From: Reclinomonas americana ATCC 50394
Lineage: Eukaryota; Jakobida; Jakobea; Jakobida
Assembly (NCBI GenBank): GCA_048213135.1
Contig: PS015012.1
Location: 34,681 to 84,813 of the forward strand
Direction: 5' to 3'
Length of the DNA stretch: 50,133 bases
Below the pieces are notes generated by a model. The model made no database searches. It had not been told where the DNA came from and saw nothing but the letters and a program-made list of their open reading frames with translations. The first letter of the stretch is position 1, and the number at the start of each line of letters is the position of its first letter. Shown here piece by piece: positions 32,781 through 44,636 of the stretch. A program made the translations under genes and the position numbers.

Positions 32781-34199
32781 CTATTCACTGCCTGTTCTCA
32801 GCAGCAAATCATTGACAGCCGCCACGTACTTGTCACTGTGCTCCCGCAGCAGGTGGTATCGTGGACAGTCGTCAAAGGAGACGCACTCGACCTTGTTGCC
32901 ATTCTGTTCGCACCACTCGGGAAGGAGCTGCTTCTCCACGTACGCCGGTGACATGATTGGATCCTTGGTGGAGTGGAGCAGGAGAAGCGGGAATGGTTTC
33001 TGCAGAGTGCGGGAAACGTACACATGACTCTTGGTTCAGCAGAAGCGCCAGTAGGGAGTGTGTGATACCACACCTTTGCCATGAGCGCCTTGGCCAGCTC
33101 GACACCCGGATTCTGTGCAAACAGACGGAAGGCCAGCTTGGCAGCCGGTCGAGCCCACAAGAACGTCCTACGATGATGGAGGGTGAGCACCGGCGGCACA
33201 CGTGCAACGAAACGAGTTCAACTTCTGCTCACCAGAACCAGTGAAAGTATCGCTCACGACCTGTGCGATGAGCATCAGCCATGCTGTGAGAGACCCACCA
33301 CATACACGCCGTGCGTACCGAGAAACTGCGACAGCATGGAGCGCTCGAGATTCTCCACAGACAACTCGGACGGTCCACTGTCAAACACCGCACCACGAAT
33401 CATCAGCATTCCATCGTCGCCGTACGCTCCCTGCACGCGCGCTCCACTGCTCAGGCCTCAACACAGCGCGGCAATCATCATCGCACTCACGCACACCTTT
33501 TCGGATTCCAACAGGCGGAGCACGGCCGAGGCCAACGCTGCACCGTTCTCACCAAATGCATGAATCGCACCACACGCCTGTCGCGTGGGAATGTGCTGCG
33601 TTTCCCCTCCAGCGAATGAGAAGCCAGCCATTCCTTCTTCTCATGGGAGCTAGACACTCACCAGCGCCTCTGATCGCGCATCAGCATAGGCCAGAAGCAA
33701 CGAGGCCAGCGCAATGGCGTGATACTTGAGCATGTGCTCATCCAACCAGTTCGGAACGCACACAGCACACTCGCGTCCTCGCGACGTGTGCAGCTCCACC
33801 ACCGACTGCAGCTGTTGCAGTGTCGCTCCCTGCCAGCCCATCACCAGCACCAGGAACTTTTCACGCACTGTGTCCACAACAGTGAGTGTGAGAGAGAGAG
33901 AGAGTGATTGCTGCACACACACCAACATCAGTGTGCGATGTGACACTGCTGCGAACAAGCCACACTCCATGCGCAGCCTCTTGTGTCTCTGTGAATGATG
34001 GCATGCATGAATCAGCTCTCTCTCAAAGGCACATTCCTTGCTCGTTTTGCGCATGCACACCTGCTCCGAGGGCTTGTCTTGCATCGGAGAGCATCACTGC
34101 TGACGCCAGCGATGCACGGGACCGGAAGCGGAAGGCCACATACACCAAAAGTCCAAAGTAAAGCACACCTAGTGCCAGACTCCACACGAGCAGCACCAT
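32781..34199 (-). CDS. TMEM53/DUF829-like alpha/beta-hydrolase-fold membrane protein
   Basis: ATG at 34197-34199 opens a membrane anchor (VLLVWSLALGVLYFGLLVYV) followed by a basic stop-transfer (RFRSR). Exon 1 is 34061-34199, phase 1. Then the fold: REKFLVLVMGWQGATLQQLQ (family GWAG-like first strand), HIPTRQACGAIHAFGENGAA (the nucleophile-elbow position), IRGAVFDSGPSE (family IFDSAPG), PLLLLHSTKDPIM (acid position) and CPRYHLLREHSDKYV (His position). Stop at 32781. TMEM53 family proteins sit in the ER/nuclear envelope. At the elbow, where relatives have FSNGG, this protein reads FGENGA, so the Ser is replaced by Glu (codon 33548-33550). It is therefore probably not a classical serine hydrolase. 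About 300 residues; six or so exons. Confidence 0.8.
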
Positions 34200-34258
34200 C
34201 CAACCAATCTGCTGGGACAACTCTCAGCTTCGTTCTACGTACTTCACTTGTCTTTCAT

Positions 34259-37200
34259 TCACCGCTTGGCTTGTCGCTTACGGGCTGTTGCTGGCGCAGG
34301 CGCGCTCGAACTACTTCCACCGCCACTGCTGCTTCCATTGACGCCAACGTCGATCGACAGCAGTGATGGCGGCGCCTCGACGGCCAGAACTGGCACTCCG
34401 TAGCACACGGCTGCCGCTCCGTTCAGCATGCGCAGTCGGCAGGCTTTGCGTGAGAGAGCCACGGCTTCGGCCAGCGTCACCGACGACAACGTCTCGTCGC
34501 AGTCGGGGGCGCCGGGCGCAAGCCAAGTTTGCAGCAAGCGCATACTGAGGGCGTCAATGTCGCGGTCGGTCACATCCCACAGGTTGCCGACTGCGGCAGC
34601 CGCGCCGCCCAGCAGATACGACAGTGCGGCTCCGGTTGGTTCCACGTCGCCCTTTGTCGGCTGCCGAGAGAAAAAACAAAGAGAGAGAGACAGCAGGTGA
34701 GAGATGCAGTAGAAAGTCACGTCACTCCAGCAACCACACCTTCAAGCGTCCACTGGAGCATCCGATCAGCAACGCTGTAGGAGCGCACTGCCATTCGCTC
34801 TCAGGTGCAGCGGAGTCACTGCCTGGCTTCTTGCCTTGTTTCCCACGGCTTGCCTTCTTCTTGGTGGTGGACTTGGCGGCGGCACCGAGATCACTGTCGA
34901 CTGCACGCGGACGCAGCATTCGTGCCACGCGATCACGCGGCAGGTACCGTTCGCCGGCTCCGTGCCCAAAGTACACCAACAGATCGCGGCCCGGCAGCTG
35001 GGTTTCCACCGTGCTGTCCGCCGGTGGTGAACCCGCCACGCCTTGCCACTCCGCCGCCCTGCCAAGAAAAAATAAGTGAGGCTGGTTTCGCGAATATCCA
35101 GGAAACGACGACGACACACACACACACACACACACACACGCACCCCTCAAACAACTCGCGGAACTGCTCCTCGGTTGATTCCAGATCGCCGTGCGGATTG
35201 AGAATGTAGAACGCCTTGCGGGCATCCACCGTGACACACCCGTGTTTTCCCAGTGCACCACAGCGCGGCTGCCGCCACCGCAGGAACCACGACACGTACA
35301 TCAGTGACGGAATGCGCGTGACAGGGCATGCGTCCAGGAACGGCATCGATTCTAGCGGAAGTGGCTGCAGTCGACGATCGACCACAATCATCATGTCGTG
35401 CCTGTGCGCACACGTGTGTTGGTGATGATGTTTGTTGAGCTGTGTGTGATATGTACACGGCCCTCACCTTCGCTGCCTCCTGAGGCATTCCATGGCGGCT
35501 TCGTACGACAACTGGTGCTTGCACACAGCCGCTGCCAAGCCACACACGGCCTCCGCAATTGCTGATTGCAGCTGGTCGAGCATTGCATCGTCGTTGGCGG
35601 CGGCTGGGACGCAGTCGACGAGGAATTGTCGTTGCTCCGTGTCCGAGAGTCGAGGAACTGCGTGGAAAAACAGACGCCAGAGGCCACGCTCTGCACCTCC
35701 ACTGCTCGATTGCGCAATGTCGTACAACCGACTGGCAGCCGCATCAGCCGCCGATGACAAGCGCGGATCCATCCACGAACCGAGGAGGAACATCTGCGTC
35801 GTGACCGCGTCAGTGACACTGCGTGGTAAGCAGCTGGCTCTCGCGACTCGAAATCCTCACCTTTCGCCAGCCAAACAACTCATCTTGCAGACGAACTAGT
35901 AGGCGATCCATGCGCTGATCGAGCACTTCACGAGCACTCCACCACGCCTTCTTCTGCATGCTGGTGGTGTCGAGCAGCAGCCGCCGACTCTCACCGACGA
36001 TGCATTCGTGCTCGGCAAATGCCTCGGCCGTCAGTTCCCGCACGCCGCTCACTCGCTGCACCAGCGGCACTGTTGTTGCCGCGGCGGTGTGGGCCAGCAG
36101 CAGAGAGTTTCGACCTGCATGACACAAAAGAGAACGCTCACAAGTGAGCACAATCACGGGGGGGAAACACTCGAGCAAACACAGCAGTCGCGTACCAGCC
36201 GAGAAGGCGAGTGTGCACACCGACCACGAAGCCGGCATGGCGGCAGTGAATTCACTCAACCACCGCCCGCCCTGTTCCACACCAGCGTGCGGGGACGGTG
36301 CAAATTCCAAGTTTGCGCAGCTGTCGTCGCCCGACTCGCGGAGCAGGCGAGCAAGATGAACGGCAAAGCCAGCACCGTAGGACGTGTGGATAAAGTACGC
36401 CGCAAGTGGTGACTCGTTGCGTCCAGTGAGAAGCGCGCGCTGCAGTTGAAGACGCTGCAGTAACCTCGGCGGCAGTGGCGCCACGTGCTCCAGACATCGC
36501 ATTGCCATGTCAATGTGTTGCCGTGCCGTCACCGCCGCCGCACCGACTGACGGAGCTGATGACTGCACGCGACGCGAGCGACCGGCACTCACCACTGGTG
36601 TCTTGTCGACGCTGCCAGTGGATGCTGACCACAGCGCTTCGATTGCCTTTTGCACGTCACCGTCACACATGAGGGACGATGCCAGTTCGCCATGGCACAG
36701 TGCTCGTTCCAGGGGCGGCAGCAACAGCGCCCCGGCAGAGTCTCCTTGCAGCAGTGCGTAGAGTCGACTCCGTGCCTCCTCATGATCTCCACTGCGACGG
36801 AGCGAACGGCATTGGCGCACCACTACTTGCGCTCGCAGTGCCGCCACTGACGTTGTCCGCGGCTGTTCTCCTTGCGCCAGTGCAGCACATGGCTCCCCTG
36901 CTGCAGCATCCACCAGTGACGCCGACTCCTCCGCAAGTAGATTGCGGCAGGTGGCACGCAGCTTGCCTTGAGAGTTGACGGCTGGACTGCAGAACCAGCT
37001 GTGGAGCGTCGACGAAGAGGACAAAGTGAGTGACGCTATCAGCAGTTTTGGTTGAGAGGATAGACGTACCCCAGCTGGATTTCTTCGACACTGTCGTCAC
37101 CACCACGAGCACCGCCTCCAATATGCAGAGAGGCGAGGAGTTGCAGGGCCTCCTCGTAGTGTGTCATGCAGTCGACTCGTTGCTTGTACTTGACGTCACC

Positions 37201-40200
37201 GAGTCGCACCTGCATCGCCGACAACAAGCAGTGAGGTTCACCTTCGGGGTAGCGCAGCGGCAGCGCCACACGTGTCTCTCTCACCTCAAGCAGTGCCTTT
37301 TCCAAGACCAGTGCACCTGGTGGCGTGTGCTGGTCGACGCCTGCGACCATCTGTGTCTCCCAGCAGTCGCGCAGCGTCAAGCAGACTTGGATGCACGTTT
37401 CGGCCTCGGTCCACTCGCGACGACGCGCTGCATCCTCGGCGAGCGCCAGTGCAAACAGCAGCGAGAACGACAACGACTCGAGGCGTGAAGCGAGTTCCAG
37501 ACCCCGCTTGTAGAACAGTCGCGGTTCCGTCACGTAGGCTGCGAAGATGATGCTCTTAGTGGGGGAGATTGTGCACGCCAGTTTTGCGAGACGACGCACC
37601 ACACAGCTCATGAAGACAGCCACACTCGTACAGTGCAGCCAGCACATTGTGCGATGCTACAAGGTCGACTGAGTGAGAAACAACAAACAATGCCGATAGA
37701 CAAGTGTGAAGTTGTGTGGAACACACCCCCTGTCTGCTGACTGGCATGCATGAATCGCAAGGCAGAGAGCGCATGCTGCGTCGCTTCTGCAAAGCGGCCG
37801 AGGCAGCGCAGTGCTCGCGCAGCAGTCAGATGTGCGGCACCAAGTGTTCCGCTGTCGAAGAAAGAGAGAGTGAGAGAGTGCGAACGTCAGCAAAATAGTA
37901 CACACGGGGCCATTGAAACACATCACGCACACACCTTGACGCGATGCGGAGCTCGGTGGCACGAGACAGTGAACTCAAGCCGAGTTCCAGATGCTCCTCT
38001 GCCGCCTCCCGGTTGCCCAACTCCACGGATACTCCGGCGCTGGCCAGTGATGCCACCATCTGATGGTACACGCAAATATAAGCGACCACGATCATGTCTC
38101 CAATGAATCCTTCGCATACCTGAGCGAGCAGCGCTGCATGAACGGTTTTTTTTGCACTTGATCGAGCATTCGCATTGAGCTGGCGGGCAATGCTGCGTGT
38201 CTTGGCTGCACTTTGTTCTGCCACTGTCAAATCGCCAACTGCGCACATGGCTGCGTCAGAGAAGAAGCACCACGCGCGCGGGGAGAGCAAGCGTGTCGCA
38301 ACTAGAGACGGCGACAGCGCACATGCGGGCAAGATCGGCGCACTCCTCCAGCTGCTGACTTACTGACGTGGACCGTGCCGCTCTGGCAAGGCGGCGATGC
38401 GACACCACAAGACGCAGTGTTGCCAACTCGGCGGTGAGATCGCCATGCAGCGCAAAGAGGTCGGCGGCAGATTGCAGCACACGTCCACTCCGCTGCACAT
38501 CAATGGCGCACAAGGCCAGCGACACGCTGTCGTGTTCACGACGCGCTGGTGAAAGCAACTCGGTTAGCAGTGGGTGCAGCGTGCATTTGTGTCTCACATT
38601 AGCGCACCTGCAACATGTCCCAGCATGCATGCCCAGATCTCCACGGCCTTCTGCAGACACTGCACTGCCGTGCGGCGCGTGTGCTTGTCAGCAGGAGAAG
38701 TTGGTACGATCCACCATCGGCTCGAGCCGCCAGGGGTCCGGCTTGCGGCAGTCCGTCGCGCGCCCTTCTTGCCACTCGTGCTCTTGCCACCGCGACCTCG
38801 TGTCACCTCTACAGCGGCCGCCGCTGTCGCCATCAAACCAGATGCGGCACCTGTGGACTGCTGCTGCTGCTGACCGACTTCTTCACCACCGAGCGAAAGT
38901 GCCGCGAAATCAGGGATTAGGCTGCGACCGAGAAGTGCAAAGTCACTGCAAACACATTACAAGTGAGCGACTATGCAGTGACACGCACTCTCCTTCATGA
39001 TCCACGCACCTCTCATCGTCATCATCATCGTGACCAGTGGCATCGACCGTGAGCTCGTCACTCGGTTGTCGGTGACTCATCGTTTGCAGGGCACTCGTCA
39101 TGCCGCACACGAGCTTGTCGTGCCCCAACAATTCGTTCCCGAGCATGACGTACGCCGTTGCCAGTTGGTCGAGCAGCTGCGGCAAGATGAAAACACGTGG
39201 TAAGCTGGAGGGGTCAACCAAGAAGAAGCGATTGGTGACAAAGTCGCAACTCTGTACAGTCGGCACGCATCCTCGGTGAACTCGACATCAGCCAACCCGG
39301 CACTCGGTGCAGTTGTGTCGCACAACTCGTCCGGGCACACGACAGCCAGGCTTTCCGCTGCTGTTTGCGCCACCGTAATGGCCTGTCGTACAACACTGCA
39401 GCGGTCTTCGCTGCCGTCGTCCATCAGCAGCGCTTGCGTCAACTGTGTGTGCACAAACAACAATGAGAGTGCTGCGCCATCCAGGCCAATGTCCATACGA
39501 CGAACCATGAACACCACATGCTCGGTGGGATACTCGACACCGTCGCCAAACACCGGAACACTGCTAAGGAAGGCCATCGTCCGATTGCAGTCGTCACGCA
39601 GGGTGTCTCGCGTCGCCGGAGCTGACTCCATAACATTGAAGTAGGCCAGCACTTCTCGGAGACAGGCGAGACCACCTCCACGCGACACGTCCACATCGTC
39701 TATGCTCTCCGCCAGCCGCAGAATCTCAAAGAGACAGCCCGGATTGCTGTCCTCTGAATCCATTTCCTCGTCCTCCTCCTCCTCCTCCTCCACATCTTCG
39801 TCCTCAAGCGGCTGAGCAACGCCCAGGCTCTTGACTTTGAGCGAGACGAATGCCTCCACAGATGAACTGGAAATCTCGCCCGTGGTGTGCACGGCCTGCT
39901 GCATGGCGGCACAGAGGCACTCCAGTCCGCTCTGCGAATCGTTGGCCAGCTCAAAACACCGAGCGATGAGCTGCTGGCACTTTTGCGTTCGCGCCGCATT
40001 CTCTGTCTCGTCGCCGTACAGTTCGCCAGCTCTGAGCAACGACGTGAGAAGACCATGAGATAAACTGCAGAAAGAAAGCTCAACTCAACTGCTTGAGAAA
40101 CTCAATGGCCTCCGCCACCAGTCCATCGTTGAACAGACATGCTCCAAAGTTGTAAAAATGAATTCCGAGCATGGTGCGGCACGACTGCTGCTCCAGTAAT

Positions 40201-42696
40201 CGGTGCAAGTGCTCGTCGTTGATGACACACCACAGCCACGCACGCACTTGGTCGACGTGATTCCTGTTCGTGGTTCATAAAATGGTGAGTGATTTCCCCA
40301 CAAGGGAACGCTTGCTATAATCCACACGCACTTGAGGCGCTGCTGACCGGCAGCCGCCGCATCAGTGTCCACAGGCGCTGGACTGTCCTCTCCAGAGTGC
40401 TGCCCAGAGTCATCATCGTCGTCGTCGTCAAACATCTCTGTGTCCTCTTGCGATGCCAGCGCATAATTCAGCGCTCCTTCCCCTCCGCCACTCTGACTGC
40501 CAGCGTCCTCTCCGACACTCCCCTCCGCACACGTCACATCCACCAGAGCTCCAACGGCATCGAACAAAAATGCCGAAAGCTGCTCGAGCTGTTTTTGCCA
40601 GCATGTTAGCTTGTGCATGACTCGAGAAGCGCACGAGACGACCACGAGGTCACTGAACCTGCTCACGCATTGCCTTGTCGGCGGTGCCTGAGGAGGCCAA
40701 TGCCGCACGATAGGCCTGAACGGCACATTCCAACAGCATGCTTAACCGGCGGCGATGTGTGGCCGATTGCATGCGGATGCACTGCTGGGTGGCCTTTCGC
40801 ACCGAGCCGCCCATGTAACGCACGACACCGCGGAAAACCTTGCACAGCAGCTGCGGAACCTCATCCCGACTTGCACCGCTGTCGATTTCGCTGCACAGCT
40901 CACTGAAGGCGGTGATCAGCGGTTCGAGACGCTCAACTGCACACGCCATGGATGAGTGGAAATGAGAAGAAAGTTTGTGGCCAGCAAAGCAGCGGGTGAC
41001 AAGATTTTGCGCACTTGTGGCCTCACACTCATCCACGCTGTCGTCCAACGATGACGCGGTCAGCTCCTCCAACGTGACCGCCAGTGACCATATCAGTACG
41101 CGCGACTACACATCACACACATGTAAGCAAAACATGTCGTTGCTCCAGTGTTGCTCCCGCCCGCACCACGCAACATCAGTGCCGAGCCCCTCCACCCAAT
41201 TCTGCCAATGGGAACTGCTCGAGGCGCTTCTCCACACGGTACTGGCGTGCTCGAGGCAGCGAAGCATGGGCATGACAGTGGTGGGAACCGCAGACAACAG
41301 CGGCTGGCCGAGTTTGAAAAGCTGATCGTAAAACGCAGCACACACGCTCCACACTGCGCATTGGATCTTGTCAGTCACACGAAGCCAAGCACAGTGACAC
41401 ACCGACACACAGACACGCACCGGCGGATGTGGCCGGCGCCTTTTGTGTCAGAAAGAGGGCGTACTTGAGACCCTGTTCGAAAAACACAGGGTCGGTGCCC
41501 TCTGAGTTGCCCGCCAGCACATGGTCGACGTGAAACTGCAAGCCGAGCAAGCGAAGGCGAGCGGGTAAAGGGAGCACTGGAACTGCGTCGCCTTTCCGCC
41601 GCTTTCCACCACCGCTCTTGCTACTGCTTGCAGTCGACGACGCGGGCATGACAGGAAGATCTGCACACGCGTCGGAGGCTGAGGCACACTTGAAAGCAAT
41701 CCTAAACATGGCGTCCAACTCGCGCATGCTGTCGGGAGAGCCGGCGGTTCTTGAACGCAGTTGCAGCCACTCGGCGACCTGCATGAGAGCAGTCTCTGCA
41801 GCCGTAAGGTCGTCAGGAGTTGCTGCACCGGCTGCGGCCTTGGCCCACTGCAGAAGTGCAGTCACGACCAGAGCGCTGTACGAGTTGGTGTCCGTGACCG
41901 CTGCGTCGTCATCGAAAGAGAGTGAGTCAAGCAGGCTCACTCTTCCCTTACGCCTTCCCCCCTTACCATTCGCTCCTGCTCTCTGCAAGTCGCCACCACG
42001 CACACTAGCGAGTAGGGCGCATGCGTGTTGACTGCAGTCCACGCGCTCATCGCCGGCGTCAGTGCATCGCGCCGACAAGTTGATCCACAGCTTCGCCACA
42101 TCCAGCGCATCCAGCTTGGTGTGCTCTCGCCACTCCGTCAGCAACGCCAGCGAGCGGCGTGTGATGTACAAGAGTGCTGCCATTCTACTCTTGCCGGCTG
42201 CGAGAAACGCATGTCAGTGACTTTGTCAGCGCACGACGCGGAAACAACACGCCCCACCTGCCGAAGCCGCCACTGCCGTCTTTCCCCATTCAGCCACTCC
42301 GCGCAGGCACCCCTGTACAACCTTCAGCAACACCGACGCAACCTCGCTGACCAGCGTCCTACACAGCGTCATGTGAGTGGTCAACTTCTCACGTACACAC
42401 TGACGGTCGATGCTCAACTTGCGCGCCCGCGCATCGTCTTGAGAGGCGGCCGAGTGCTGCTCGGCGGCATCGAGAAGCGAGTCGAAGGGCCCACAGAGCG
42501 ATTCGACATCACCGGGCTCCTTGACGAGTCGGAGCACACTGTCGAGTGCGCGACCCCGATTCTCCGCATCACCGAGCGAAAGAGTTTTCCGCGACAGTGA
42601 TGACGACGAAGACGAGGAAGATGATGACGACAATGGTGCTGCTGCTGGTAGGGCGTCTACGTCACAGCTCTTGCCTTTGCCACGGCGTTGCGCCAT
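34259..42696 (-). CDS. ESPL1: Separase (peptidase C50)
   Basis: Cysteine protease that cuts cohesin at anaphase. The catalytic dyad is intact near the C-terminus: His in LVYFGHGAGERYLP (codon 34962-34964) and Cys in ALLIGCSSGRL (34758-34760), followed by VGNLWDVTDRDIDALSMRLL. ATG at 42694-42696 gives MAQRRGKGKS and polySer. Upstream of the protease are many same-strand exons joined by about 25 short introns, mostly alpha-helical repeats as in known separases. An acidic linker (FDDDDDDDSG near 40420) and another (EDVEEEEEEDEE near 39780) may be disordered. Estimated length about 2,200 residues, near the human 2,120. The C-terminal assignment is firm. That all exons from 35400 to 42696 belong to one gene is inferred from strand continuity and absence of any spacer. 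Starts 87 nt downstream of the subtilase stop and ends 59 nt from the TMEM53-like start. Confidence 0.9.
35113..35140. repeat. (CA)n microsatellite in separase intron
   Basis: ACACAC run within an intron of the separase gene (GTGTGT on the sense strand, directly after the donor). Confidence 0.9.
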
Positions 42697-42783
42697 CGTT
42701 TCCCTCTTTTTCTCACACAATGTGACAATTGGCGCGAGTAACGGTCGACAGGACGGATCTCGAAGTGCAACACAAATTGTTTT

Positions 42784-44601
42784 TTATTGAGGAACATAAC
42801 CGAGGAACCTATTTAGTGAAGGTCGACGGTCTTGTCCGTCTCGGCCGTGCTGATTCACGGCCACACTTAATGCGGAGCTGGCCGACGAAGCCGACGAATC
42901 GGGTCGTGGCACATCGAGGTGGTGATCAACGCCACCGCCCCCTGCTGCGGCTGCTGCACCTGCAACGTCATGGATTGCGCTGCCATAGAGAGGCTGCAAA
43001 AGAAAGAGTTCAGGCACCTGGCACAGGGATTCGGGCCCCCCAAGAAAACAAAGACAGCGGTCACGAAACATTGACATTGTCATCGTTGGCATCGTCCCAT
43101 GCTACCACGCGCTCCGCTTGCGCCACATCTTCGACAGCCGCTCGGCCGCCACTGGATGCTGATGCACGATCATCCAGCTCAACTCCTTGCTGCTGATCCT
43201 GATCTTCGGGGTCGGCGACCGAGTGTGGGTGCGAGGCATCACTGAGTTCGTTATCGCTCTCGTCGAGTTCATCTTGCAGCACTTGCTGGAGTCGGTATCG
43301 TGCGCGCTGGTTCGCGTCCACCAGCGACCCAGAACGGGCGTGCGGCGCAGATGCGAGTCGCGCCAGAGCCGGCGACGATGGAGAAGACGGCAGGGGCACA
43401 ACAGCCGCCGACGCGGCCATTCCAGCGACGGCAGGCGATGCGGACGACAGCGGTGATGGGTCTTGGACCACCGACGGCAACGCGTACGAGGGTGACGACA
43501 GTGCATCGTGCAGCGCAGGCGACGACCCGCTAGACACAAGTGAGGCGGCAATGGCCGCGCGAACCTCGGCATTGTTGAAGTCGGCGTCGTCGTCCAACTC
43601 GAGGTCGGTGAACGCACGTGGATGCGCAGCCGCTGATTGTGCGCCGAGGAATGCACCACCGATGGGCGGTGCAACGTACACCGGCAGCCGCGGTACTGCC
43701 ATGTCGCCGACTGTGGCCTGAATCTCGGCCAACTCGGCAGGGCTCGCGTTGTCGCGATCGGCAAAACCGCGTCGCACACGACGCAGATAGCCCGGCACCT
43801 CGTCGCCAACCTGCGCAGGCGGTGGCAACGGTGCCGCTGGCTGACGAGCAGCGCCCAGATAGTATACGCCGGTGTTGTGCGCTCGCTCAGCGGCCGACTT
43901 TTGGCTGCGGCGTCGGTGTCGTCGCACGCACACGACAATCACCACAATCAGGACGATGAGAGCAACACCGCCACCGCCCGCGGCACCTGCAATGAGAGGA
44001 ATGCTGATTCCACTGCTGCGGCTGGTGGTCGTGGAGGTGGAGCTGTTGTTCGAGGAGGCTGCACGGCATGCGCGTGTATCAGAGACAGAAAGAAACATGA
44101 TGAAGCGAAATAGACAAGGATGCGCACAATCGTTGCTCGGCGGGCTCGAGCCAGCAGAGGGATCGGAGGGAGTCGGGCTGGTGGGTGTGGTCGGTGTGGT
44201 CGGTGAGGTGGGTGTTGACGGCGTCGACGGCGTGGAAGGTGTGGAGGGCGTGGATGGCGTGGAAGGTGTGGAGGGCGTCGATGGAGTTGACGGAGCCGGG
44301 ACGACGGCCAGGGTGGAAGCGGACTGCGACGGACCGAAAGGACCCGTACCACTCGAATTGACGGCTTGGCCGCGGAACTGTGAAAAGATCGACACGCTTC
44401 CTTGTTGGCGCCGCATGGGAGAGGTAGTAGTAGCAGACATGGGGAAGGCGTCTACTCACGTAGTACGTGGTTCCAGATGTGAGGTTTGGCACCGTTGCTG
44501 TGACCGACGCCGAAGCACGCGCAGTGATATCACCGCGGCTGCTCCGGGTGCCCGTGGTCTGTGTGGGAGTGACATTGACTAGTCCGAGGCTGTGCGTGCG
44601 C

Positions 44602-44636
<35 letters not shown>

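Noticed and set aside
44208-44302. Possible CRISPR-like or tandem repeat array
   Set aside because: Units are 9-nt degenerate coding repeats without spacers, in frame with the subtilase, in a eukaryotic gene.
43102-44582. Arg/His-rich and Gly/Val-rich open frames overlapping the subtilase tail
   Set aside because: They are shadows of the GC-rich tail and STP stalk in other frames, with no family motifs.
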